From Candidatus Caccocola faecipullorum (GTDB lineage Bacteria; Synergistota; Synergistia; Synergistales; Synergistaceae), in contig DVKA01000213.1 of NCBI GenBank assembly GCA_018716365.1, forward strand, positions 1 to 5,015: 5,015 nt of DNA, given 5' to 3'. The notes under the pieces are model-generated. The model saw only the letters and a list, made by a program, of their open reading frames with translations, made no database searches and was not told the DNA's origin. Position numbers and translations under genes: made by a program. Shown here piece by piece: positions 1-5,015 of the stretch; positions within the stretch are counted from its first letter, which is position 1, and each line of letters opens with the position of its first letter.

Positions 1-154
1 TTGGCGATAGAAGGACGCATTCAGGCGCATTGTTTTTAAATACAATTTTAGGCCGGCTGCTCCGCTTCACCGAGTCGAAAATTTTTCCCGCGCGTCCTTT
101 GTTGAATTCCGTTATAGGGATAATGTCATCAATTAAAGAAACTACGCTGTCCAT
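1..154 (-). CDS. Phd/YefM-type antitoxin, N-terminal part (runs off left edge)
   Basis: Reading leftward from an ATG at 154, the frame is open for 51 codons to the window edge, so the C-terminal part is missing. The product begins MDSVVSLIDDIIPITEFNKG and continues RAGKIFDSVKRSS, then IVFKNNAPECVLLSP. The I-P-I-T-x-F-N-x-G start, the A-G-K-I-F helix and the K-N-N-x-P-E-C-V-L-(I/L)-S-P strand are the usual layout of the DNA-binding half of Phd/YefM antitoxins, which dimerise, bind their own promoter and neutralise a RelE/ParE/Doc-type toxin. The start is fixed by a GGGAGG ribosome site 9 bases upstream and an extended -10 promoter just before it. The toxin-binding tail and the toxin gene, usually next downstream, would lie outside the window. 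GC is about 44% by hand count, well below the neighbouring operon, which suggests separate ancestry. An orphan antitoxin is possible. The family call is by recognition, not by search. Confidence 0.8.
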   Translation of the reverse strand, partial: MDSVVSLIDDIIPITEFNKGRAGKIFDSVKRSSRPKIVFKNNAPECVLLSP

Positions 155-163
155 CCTTATGCG

Positions 164-169
164 CCTCCC
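164..169 (-). promoter_or_regulatory. Shine-Dalgarno site of the antitoxin gene
   Basis: The minus strand reads GGGAGG, with 9 bases before the ATG at 154. An ATG slightly upstream, overlapping this site, opens a frame that stops after four codons. This supports 154 as the true start. Confidence 0.7.
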
Positions 170-181
170 ATCTTTTTATTT

Positions 182-190
182 ATTATAACA
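182..190 (-). promoter_or_regulatory. Extended -10 promoter for the antitoxin gene
   Basis: The minus strand reads TGTTATAAT: a perfect TATAAT at 187-182 with the TG of an extended -10 at 190-189. A TTGTCA (5 of 6 to the -35 consensus) lies 20 bases upstream of the hexamer. That is too far for optimal sigma-70 spacing, but an extended -10 can work without a good -35. Transcription would start near 175, leaving a leader of about 20 bases that carries the GGGAGG ribosome site. Confidence 0.6.
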
Positions 191-230
191 TTTATAGATA
201 AATTTATTGACAATATAGTTGATATTCAAC
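191..230. promoter_or_regulatory. Putative operator: three tandem short inverted repeats
   Basis: Three perfect small inverted repeats lie directly upstream of the antitoxin -10: TTTAT-AG-ATAAA (191-202), TATTG-A-CAATA (205-215) and GTTGA-TAT-TCAAC (218-230). Their centres are about 13.5 and 14 bases apart. Phd/YefM antitoxins repress their own operons by binding palindromes that overlap the promoter, so these are reasonable operator candidates. The arms are only 5 bp in AT-rich DNA, so some or all may be chance. The core sequences of the three repeats are not identical. Confidence 0.4.
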
Positions 231-284
231 GTCCGTCCACAAGCCTAAGACCATCAGTGTTTTCACGAGGCCGCGCTTAAGACG

Positions 285-321
285 AGACAGCCGCCCCGTT
301 CCGAAGAGGGGGCGGCTGTCT
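285..321 (-). terminator. Strong stem-loop after the glycerate kinase, probable operon terminator
   Basis: A perfect 13-bp stem pairs 285-297 with 309-321 around an 11-base loop. The left arm contains GACAGCCGCCCC. It begins 22 bases after the kinase stop codon, the right place for an operon terminator on the minus strand. The following minus-strand bases (CGTCTTAAG) are poor in T, so it lacks a classical U-tract. It may instead act as a 3'-end stabiliser or as a weak or factor-assisted terminator. It would shield the downstream antitoxin gene from readthrough. Confidence 0.55.
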
Positions 322-343
322 GATTGTCGTGGATTATCGCGCG

Positions 344-1579
344 TTACCGGCGCAGGAGCAGCACCGTGAGGTCGTTGACGTTGGTTCCGGTCGGGCCGGT
401 GATTATCAGGCCGTTGCATTCTTTGAGCGCGTGGTAGGCGTCGTTGCCGGCGAGGACGGCGGTCACGTCGATTCCCTTCGCGCGCAGCACAGCCATCGTT
501 TCGCCGTCGCAGTAGCCGCCCGCGGCGTCGGTCGGGCCGTCTGTGCCGTCGCTGCCGACAGAGAAGACCGCGGCGTCCTTGATGCCGTCGAGCAGCGGCG
601 CGGCTGCGAGCGCTATTTCCTGGTTGCGTCCGCCGAGTCCGTGCCCAGTGAGGTGGACGACGGTCTCGCCGCCCGCGATGTAGGCGAGCGATTTTTCCGT
701 GTCTCTGTGCGTGCGCGCTATCGCGCCGAGGAAGCTGCCGGCGTCGCGCGCGGTGCAGCAGAGTTCCGCGGTCAGGACGATAGGCTCATAACCGAGGGAG
801 CGGCACACTTTTTCCGCCGCGGCGCAGAGCTGGCGCACGCTGCCCGTTATCTGCGTCTCGACGTTGTCGAGGCTCTTCGGCGTCTCCTGCGCGAGGAGCG
901 CCTCCGCTTTTGCCGAGAGCTTCAGGTTATAGCGTTTTACTATCGCCTGCGCCTGTTCGCAGGTCGAGCCGTCTGGGTATGCGGGGCCGGAGGCTATCAT
1001 GTCGAGCGGGTCTCCGATGATGTCGGAGAGGACGACGGAGAATACTTTCGCGGGGGCGCAGAGCTGCGCGAAGCGTCCGCCTTTGACCGCCGATAGGCGT
1101 TTGCGCAGCGTGTTCATTTCGACGATGTTCGCGCCGCAGGCGAGCAGCTGCTTCGTAATGTCTTCGAGCTCTTCCGTGGGGATGAGCGGCTTCTCAAAAA
1201 GCGCCGAACCGCCGCCGGAGAGGAGGAAGAGTACGGTGTCCTCCGCCGTGAGGTTTTCGACGAGCTTTATCGCTTCTGCGGTCGCTGCGAATGAATTCGC
1301 GTCGGGGACGGGGTGTCCGGCCTCGAATATGCGTGTGTGCGGAAGCTCTCCCTTCGAGTGGTTGTACTTCGTTATCACGACTCCGTCGTCTATCCTGTCG
1401 CCGAGTATCGCACAGGCGGTGTTCGCCATCTGCCACGCCGCCTTGCCTACGGCGACCATGACGAGGCGGCCAGCGCCGAACTCGCGTCCTTCGAGCGCTT
1501 TTGCGACCGCCGTGTCGGGCAGCGCCGCGCGCAGCGCTTCGGCTATGATTTTATCCGCGTCTTCTCTGATTCTGCTCAT
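344..1579 (-). CDS. Glycerate 2-kinase, type II (DUF4147/MOFRL family)
   Basis: This 411-residue cytosolic enzyme should phosphorylate D-glycerate with ATP, most likely to 2-phosphoglycerate, feeding lower glycolysis. The length suits the GK-II/TtuD family. Visible family features are VAVGKA (residues 42-47, Lys46), EAGHPVPD (87-94), the glycine loop LSGGGSALF (120-128), NTLRKRLSAVKGGR (156-169), VLSDIIGDPLDMIASGP (183-199), GHGLGGRNQE (312-321, Arg318) and the C-terminal SDGTDGPTDAAGG (343-355). Lys46 and Arg318 match the Lys and Arg proposed as catalytic in the Thermotoga enzyme, and both are present. The frame stays open far upstream through the permease gene, but residues before this Met look like out-of-frame shadow. 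MSRIREDADKII is a normal family N-terminus. An in-frame ATG eight codons earlier (1603) is the alternative start. A terminator separates the gene from the permease upstream. This family is unrelated in sequence to E. coli GarK/GlxK. Confidence 0.93.
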   Translation of the reverse strand: MSRIREDADKIIAEALRAALPDTAVAKALEGREFGAGRLVMVAVGKAAWQMANTACAILGDRIDDGVVITKYNHSKGELPHTRIFEAGHPVPDANSFAATAEAIKLVENLTAEDTVLFLLSGGGSALFEKPLIPTEELEDITKQLLACGANIVEMNTLRKRLSAVKGGRFAQLCAPAKVFSVVLSDIIGDPLDMIASGPAYPDGSTCEQAQAIVKRYNLKLSAKAEALLAQETPKSLDNVETQITGSVRQLCAAAEKVCRSLGYEPIVLTAELCCTARDAGSFLGAIARTHRDTEKSLAYIAGGETVVHLTGHGLGGRNQEIALAAAPLLDGIKDAAVFSVGSDGTDGPTDAAGGYCDGETMAVLRAKGIDVTAVLAGNDAYHALKECNGLIITGPTGTNVNDLTVLLLRR

Positions 1580-1593
1580 TTTGAAAAATGCGT

Positions 1594-1600
1594 CTCCTTT
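1594..1600 (-). promoter_or_regulatory. Candidate Shine-Dalgarno site of the glycerate kinase (long spacing)
   Basis: The minus strand reads AAAGGAG, 14 bases before the ATG at 1579. That spacing is longer than the usual 5-10 bases. The site lies just inside the alternative ATG at 1603, which has no ribosome site of its own. This favours 1579 but suggests inefficient or structured initiation. Confidence 0.45.
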
Positions 1601-1637
1601 CATAGAATCCGCGTGAGCGGCATAATTTCCCACGAGA

Positions 1638-1643
1638 ATTATA
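1638..1643 (-). promoter_or_regulatory. Possible -10 element for the glycerate kinase
   Basis: A perfect TATAAT on the minus strand lies within the T-tract of the preceding terminator, about 60 bases before the kinase start. No recognisable -35 is found at 16-18 bases upstream, where the terminator stem lies, and there is no extended TG. The hexamer could be a chance product of the AT-rich tract. It would give the kinase its own start point downstream of the terminator. Confidence 0.25.
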
Positions 1644-1674
1644 AAATAAAAAAGGCCGCCCGATGCGGACGGCC
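1641..1674 (-). terminator. Rho-independent terminator between permease and kinase
   Basis: On the minus strand a GC-rich hairpin (1674-1654; arms GGCCGTCCG and CGGGCGGCC, 9 bp with one G-T pair, loop CAT) is followed at once by TTTTTTATTTTAT (1653-1641). This is a canonical intrinsic terminator. It begins 24 bases after the permease stop codon and about 60 bases before the kinase start, so it should end or attenuate the hydrolase-cdaR-permease transcript. The plus-strand side has only a short, distant T run, so termination is mainly on the minus strand. Confidence 0.88.
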
Positions 1675-1698
1675 GGTTGTGATTTTTGCCTATTTCGT

Positions 1699-3036
1699 TT
1701 AGACGAGGAACAGCGAGATTATGTAGATGATCACGATCAGCGTGATGCCCATGACGGCGGTCATGCCGGTCTGGCAGCGGTAGGCGTCGCTCGGCTTCAT
1801 ATCGGAGAACTGGGAGACGACCCAGAAGTATGAGTCGTTCGCGTGCGAGGCGACCATGGAGCCTGCGCCTATCGCCATGACGACGAGGACGCGGCCGAGC
1901 GGGCTGCCGTAGCCCATAGTCTCGATGAGCGGGGCCATCATGGCGGAGACCGTTATCATGGCGACGGTAGAAGCACCCATAGCAAGTTTCATTATCATAG
2001 CGATGAGGAACGGAACTATGACGCCGAGGCCGGAGGCCAGCAGGCCGGTGGTCGCGTCCGCGATCGGAAGCAGGCTCAGTATCGCGCCGAAGGAACCGCC
2101 CGCGCCCGTGATGGCGATGATAGCCGCTGAGTCGCTGACGCCCTGCGTGACCCATTTAAGTGTGTTTTCCTTCTCGCTCTTCGGGATGAGCGTCATTGCG
2201 AGGAACACGCCGAGCATGAGCGCGACGACTGGGTTTCCTATAAAGTTGAGGAATTTGAAAGCAAAGCCCTCGCCGAGAGGACGGCTTGGGAACGACACTA
2301 CGGAGGCTACGCCTATGAGGATTATCGGAAGGAATATCGGCGAGAAGCTGTGGAGCACTCCGGGGAGCTTTCCGTATTTCTCGACGAGCTCTTCCATCGT
2401 ATACTGCGAATTAGCGGGGATGTCTACCTTGCTCGATATTTTGTTCGCGTAGAGTATTGCGACGAGGACGCCTGGGATGGAGAGGATAAGCCCGACGATT
2501 ATCGTGAGGCCGAGGTCCGCGCCGAGGGTTCCCGCCATCGCTATCGGTCCCGGCGTCGGCGGGACGAGGCAGTGGGTCGTGTAAAGTCCGCCGGAGAGCG
2601 CCGTCGCCATGACGGCGAGCGACTTATTGCTCTGCGCGGCGAGCGCGCGGCTTATCGGAGAGAGGACGACGAAGCCCGAATCACAGAAGACCGGGATGCC
2701 CGTCACGTAGCCCATGGCCCCCATAGTAAGGACGCTGCGTTCCTTGCCGACGACGCTCAGTATGCTGTTCGCCATCGTGAGCGCAGCACCGGTCTTTTCC
2801 AGAATCGTCCCGATTATCGTCCCGCAGAGGATGACGATACCGATATTAGCGAGGATGTTGCCGAAGCCGCTCTTGACGGTGTTGATCACCTTCACCGCGT
2901 CGAAGCCGCATACGAGCCCCATCGCTATTGCGATTACGACCATCACGATGAACGGATGGATGTTGAACTTGGAGATGGCGATTATCATCGCCACCACGGC
3001 GATAAAAATAACGCCGAACATGAATAACGCTGACAT
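1699..3036 (-). CDS. GntP-family sugar-acid permease (gluconate/glycerate type)
   Basis: This 445-residue inner-membrane protein of the GntP family usually imports gluconate-like hydroxy acids with protons. Hydrophobic segments cover nearly the whole chain, starting at residues 4-20 and 28-45 and ending at 426-445. Family signatures include GIPVFCDSGFVVLSP (113-127), GGLYTTHCLVPPTPGP (149-164), GAGGSFG (311-317) and ASHANDSYFWVVS (396-408). Length is typical of GntP proteins (about 440-450). The only clear hydrophilic stretch is about residues 200-228, probably a cytosolic loop. The start is supported by AGGGAGG 9 bases upstream (3046-3052). It follows cdaR after 25 bases and is very likely co-transcribed with it. 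Substrate cannot be read from sequence. The glycerate kinase downstream and the CdaR-type regulator upstream favour D-glycerate or a related acid, but gluconate or another hydroxy acid is possible. Confidence 0.93.
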   Translation of the reverse strand: MSALFMFGVIFIAVVAMIIAISKFNIHPFIVMVVIAIAMGLVCGFDAVKVINTVKSGFGNILANIGIVILCGTIIGTILEKTGAALTMANSILSVVGKERSVLTMGAMGYVTGIPVFCDSGFVVLSPISRALAAQSNKSLAVMATALSGGLYTTHCLVPPTPGPIAMAGTLGADLGLTIIVGLILSIPGVLVAILYANKISSKVDIPANSQYTMEELVEKYGKLPGVLHSFSPIFLPIILIGVASVVSFPSRPLGEGFAFKFLNFIGNPVVALMLGVFLAMTLIPKSEKENTLKWVTQGVSDSAAIIAITGAGGSFGAILSLLPIADATTGLLASGLGVIVPFLIAMIMKLAMGASTVAMITVSAMMAPLIETMGYGSPLGRVLVVMAIGAGSMVASHANDSYFWVVSQFSDMKPSDAYRCQTGMTAVMGITLIVIIYIISLFLV

Positions 3037-3061
3037 GTTGCTCTTCCTCCCTATTGGGTTA

Positions 3062-4210
3062 TTAAATTAAAGGCGTTCGCAGCCTTAACTGCCTGTGATA
3101 CAAAATGCAGAGACGCAGCAGGAACTCGCGTTCGAACGAGCCGCCCACGCCGGGGCAGACGGCCTCCCACAGCCTCCGCATACGGTACTGGAGCGTGTTC
3201 TTGTGTACGTGCAGGGCCTCGGCGGCCTTCGTCACGCTGCCGCCGGTCTCGTAGTACGCAGCGGCGGTGGCGAGCATCGTCTCAAGCTCGCGTCCGCTGA
3301 AGCGCTCGCCGAGCTCGCGGTACATCCTGCCGACGAATTCCTCCTCGCGCTCCGCGGCGCGCCGCATGAGATAGGCGAAACGGCACTCTGGGTCGGTTAT
3401 GTCGAAGACTCCGCACTCGCCTCTCTCTCCGAGCGTCAGTGCCTCGCCGCCGGAGGCGCGCGCCTCTTCCTCTGAGGCGCAGAGATGCCCTGCGCATAGC
3501 TGCACTGGAGCCGCCGCGGCGTCCTCGGCGCAGGCGTGGGCGCGAAGCAGATAGCCGCCGTCGCCGCCGCTTTTCAGCACGAGAAGCTTATCTTCTATAA
3601 CGGCCCATACGTCGCGCTCCGCCTCTATCAGCCGCTGCGACTGAAGCTCATCGGCTATCCGGCTCAGAAACTGCTGCCGCGTCAGAGAATTTTCCGCGCC
3701 GCGCACGGAGAAGGCGAGCATCCTCACGGGGAAGGCGAGCTTCAAATCGAGCGCCCCTGCCAGCTCGGCAAGCCGTTCGCCGCCGCCCGCCGAAAGATTC
3801 ATCAAAATCCGTATATAATCCGCGCGCATGCCGTCCGATATGCGGCTCTGCCGCTCTATCGCCTTCTGGCGGAAGAACTGCTCCGTGTAGGCCTGTAAAA
3901 TATAGGCGCTGTCGCGCACCTCCTCGGGGTTTCCGTAAACCCCGACGACCGCCGTCAGGCGGTTGTCGCTGAAGACTGGGAGGTTGTACCCTTCGCGCGC
4001 GCCGAGATAGCGCGCGACGTCGGACTTCTCTATCGCTACTGGGCGTCCCGTGCGCACAACCTCGCGCGCGCCGTCGTGCGTCGTACCGATGCGGTGCGCG
4101 TCGGTCGACGCGACGATTACGCCGGAAGTGTCCATTATGTTTACGATGCGTCCGCGCAGCAGCCTCGAAGCTGTATGCACGAGGTCGCGCGCTATTTCGT
4201 CGAAACGCAT
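3062..4210 (-). CDS. cdaR: CdaR-family sugar-diacid/glycerate-responsive transcription regulator
   Basis: This 382-residue regulator is close to the length of E. coli CdaR (about 385). The N-terminal sugar-diacid recognition domain (about residues 1-130) shows RIVNIMDTSGVIVASTDAHRIG (21-42, in parts), HDGAREVV (45-52) and GAREGYNLPV (70-79). It also shows the VVGVYGNPEEVR segment (88-99), matching CdaR's VIGLTGEPENLR. The C-terminus carries a PucR/CdaR-type helix-turn-helix at about 323-350, with KAAEALHVHKNTLQYRMRRL resembling CdaR's KALFIHRNTLEYRLNRI. The middle (about 135-300) is poorly conserved. In E. coli, CdaR activates galactarate/glucarate/glycerate genes. Here it precedes a GntP permease and a glycerate kinase, so they are its likely targets, probably with autoregulation since it sits inside the operon. 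The frame is open further upstream through the hydrolase gene, but homology begins at this Met. The nearest purine-rich ribosome site is poorly spaced, so translation may be coupled to the hydrolase. Confidence 0.9.
   Translation of the reverse strand: MRFDEIARDLVHTASRLLRGRIVNIMDTSGVIVASTDAHRIGTTHDGAREVVRTGRPVAIEKSDVARYLGAREGYNLPVFSDNRLTAVVGVYGNPEEVRDSAYILQAYTEQFFRQKAIERQSRISDGMRADYIRILMNLSAGGGERLAELAGALDLKLAFPVRMLAFSVRGAENSLTRQQFLSRIADELQSQRLIEAERDVWAVIEDKLLVLKSGGDGGYLLRAHACAEDAAAAPVQLCAGHLCASEEEARASGGEALTLGERGECGVFDITDPECRFAYLMRRAAEREEEFVGRMYRELGERFSGRELETMLATAAAYYETGGSVTKAAEALHVHKNTLQYRMRRLWEAVCPGVGGSFEREFLLRLCILYHRQLRLRTPLI
3924..3945 (-). repeat. Perfect inverted repeat inside cdaR coding sequence
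   Basis: On the minus strand, arms TCGGGGTTT and AAACCCCGA (9 bp, perfect) flank a 4-base loop, ACGG. It lies within the codons for the VGVYGNPE segment of CdaR's ligand domain. There is no T-tract after it. It could fold in the mRNA, but may only reflect codon choice at a conserved glycine/proline motif. Confidence 0.5.
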
Positions 4211-4215
4211 GTCCC

Positions 4216-5015
4216 TCAGCGGACCGCCACTAAATCTCCCGTCGCCATATGGCAGGCCTCGACGCCGCCGTATGCGCGCAGATATTCCTCCGCGGCCTTG
4301 CCCGAGCAGTGGCTCAGCCCGAGCACGGAAAGGCCCATCGCGCGGAGTTCCTTTATCGTCTCCTCGATGCGCGCGCCGTCGGCTTCGACGAGGTGCGTCC
4401 CGCCGAAGAGCGCATATATCGGGCGGCCCAGAGCTTCGTGGACCTTCGCCGCCATGTTCAGTATGCCGGGGTGCGAGCAACCGACGAGCATGACGATGCC
4501 GCGCTCCGTGTCCATTGCGAGACATATTTCATCAGAGAAATCGTCCGGCGCGCAGTCGGGGGCTTCGCCCTTCACAAAGCGTTCGGGGATTTTTTCAAAC
4601 TTGTGGACGCGCGGGAAATCGCCGACTAGCCAGCATCCGCCCGCAACTTCGAGCAGGCCGCCGCATACGCAGTGGACGACGCGGCGTTCGGCGAGGAAAT
4701 TCTCGTCGAATCCAGCAGAGAGATCCGTGAACTTCAGCCCGTCGCGCGCGTACTTGCGCTCCCAGAAGCCCGGCCCGGTGTAAAGCAGCTTGCCGCCGCA
4801 TCCGGCCTCCGCCATGTCGCGGAACCCGGCCGCGTGGTCGTAATGGCTGTGCGAGCATATCGTAAAATCCGCCGACGCGAGGTCCACGCCGAGACGGCGC
4901 GCGTTCGCCATCGTCGCCGCGCCCTGCCCGCAGTCGAAAAGAAAGCGCCGTCCGCCCGCCTCGACCCAGTATGAAAGGTCGTGCTCCGCGCGCAGCGCGA
5001 GATTCTCCGACCCTG
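4216..5015 (-). CDS. Metallo-beta-lactamase-fold hydrolase, COG1237/MJ0301-like (5' end outside window)
   Basis: The frame is open from the right edge for 265 residues to a TGA at 4216. Family members usually run about 250-290 residues, so probably only some 10-20 N-terminal residues are missing. An internal ATG at 4911 is not the start, since conserved sequence (LSYWVEAGGRRFLFDCGQ) precedes it. Numbering from the edge, the zinc-binding motif HSHYDH is at 55-60 (4834-4851). Further likely metal or active-site segments are VGCSHPGILN (177-186), FGGTHL (203-208) and LSHCSG (233-238). This order matches the family annotated as 7,8-dihydropterin-6-ylmethyl-4-(beta-D-ribofuranosyl)aminobenzene 5'-phosphate synthase, after the archaeal MJ0301. 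In bacteria that name is probably over-specific, and the real substrate is unknown. The chain looks cytosolic. The gene ends five bases before cdaR, indicating co-transcription and perhaps translational coupling. Confidence 0.87.
   Translation of the reverse strand, partial: GSENLALRAEHDLSYWVEAGGRRFLFDCGQGAATMANARRLGVDLASADFTICSHSHYDHAAGFRDMAEAGCGGKLLYTGPGFWERKYARDGLKFTDLSAGFDENFLAERRVVHCVCGGLLEVAGGCWLVGDFPRVHKFEKIPERFVKGEAPDCAPDDFSDEICLAMDTERGIVMLVGCSHPGILNMAAKVHEALGRPIYALFGGTHLVEADGARIEETIKELRAMGLSVLGLSHCSGKAAEEYLRAYGGVEACHMATGDLVAVR

Noticed and set aside
206..230. A perfect TTGACA on the plus strand (207-212 region), considered as a plus-strand promoter.
   Set aside because: No -10 hexamer lies at 16-18 bases downstream, and there is no plus-strand gene in the window for it to serve.
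204..419. Small minus-strand open frame spanning the kinase end and the intergenic region.
   Set aside because: It overlaps the kinase C-terminus in another frame, runs through the terminator hairpin and the candidate operator, and has no credible ribosome site or family resemblance.
329..1096. Long plus-strand open frame opposite the kinase (255 codons).
   Set aside because: It is antisense to a well-supported gene, has Arg/Val/Ala-rich shadow composition typical of GC-rich DNA, and lacks family motifs.
1580..2155. The kinase frame stays open about 190 codons upstream of the chosen start, into the permease gene, suggesting a 603-residue protein.
   Set aside because: The extra part is rich in Arg, His and Gly, has no family resemblance, and overlaps the clearly genuine permease in another frame. 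The kinase family begins at the MSRIRED segment.
2350..3027. Long plus-strand open frame opposite the permease (225 codons).
   Set aside because: Highly charged Arg/Asp/His-rich product with no recognisable domain, fully antisense to a GntP permease with intact motifs.
3070..3086. Small hairpin (AAGGC/GCCTT) at the end of cdaR followed by an A/T-rich stretch, considered as a terminator or attenuator before the permease.
   Set aside because: The stem is only about 5 bp with an imperfect inner pair, and the tail is mixed A and T. It is too weak to call.
4211..4525. The cdaR frame stays open about 105 codons upstream of the ATG at 4210.
   Set aside because: It overlaps the C-terminal half of the hydrolase, has an Arg/Pro-rich out-of-frame composition, and CdaR homology starts at 4210.
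4076..4783. Plus-strand open frame of 235 codons opposite the hydrolase and cdaR.
   Set aside because: It spans two genuine minus-strand genes and has Ser/Arg/Pro-rich shadow composition, so it is an artefact of GC-rich sequence.

Overview
This is a bacterial window. It has long GC-rich reading frames, Shine-Dalgarno sites, a textbook intrinsic terminator and tight gene spacing. Every supported gene lies on the minus strand, so genes are described from the right end to the left. The lineage cannot be fixed from the sequence. GC-rich coding with AGGAGG-type ribosome sites and intrinsic terminators would suit a Synergistota or GC-rich Firmicutes-type anaerobe, but that is a weak guess.

Right to left, the main block reads as one sugar-acid operon. 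It begins with a 5'-truncated metallo-beta-lactamase-fold hydrolase of the COG1237 / MJ0301 type (4216-5015). Five bases later comes a CdaR-family sugar-diacid/glycerate-responsive activator (3062-4210). After 25 bases comes a GntP-family gluconate/glycerate-type permease (1699-3036). After a strong intrinsic terminator (1641-1674) comes a type-II (MOFRL) glycerate 2-kinase (344-1579). The simplest reading is sense, import and phosphorylate: CdaR senses a hydroxy acid such as D-glycerate, the permease imports it, and the kinase converts it to 2-phosphoglycerate for lower glycolysis. The hydrolase's role in this block is unknown. The terminator between permease and kinase implies that kinase expression is partly uncoupled, by readthrough or a local promoter.

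The left end (1-343) is different. A strong hairpin (285-321) follows the kinase stop. Next is an AT-rich intergenic stretch with three small, evenly spaced inverted repeats (191-230) and an extended -10 promoter (182-190). These lead into the first 51 codons of a Phd/YefM-type antitoxin that runs off the left edge (1-154). Its base composition is clearly lower in GC than the operon, which fits a mobile toxin-antitoxin module whose toxin would lie just outside the window.

No tRNA, rRNA, CRISPR array, insertion sequence or origin was seen. No stretch over 300 bases lacks a gene. I see no clear evidence of a wholly new system. The best leads are the hydrolase-CdaR linkage, the internal terminator, and the antitoxin with its putative operator array.
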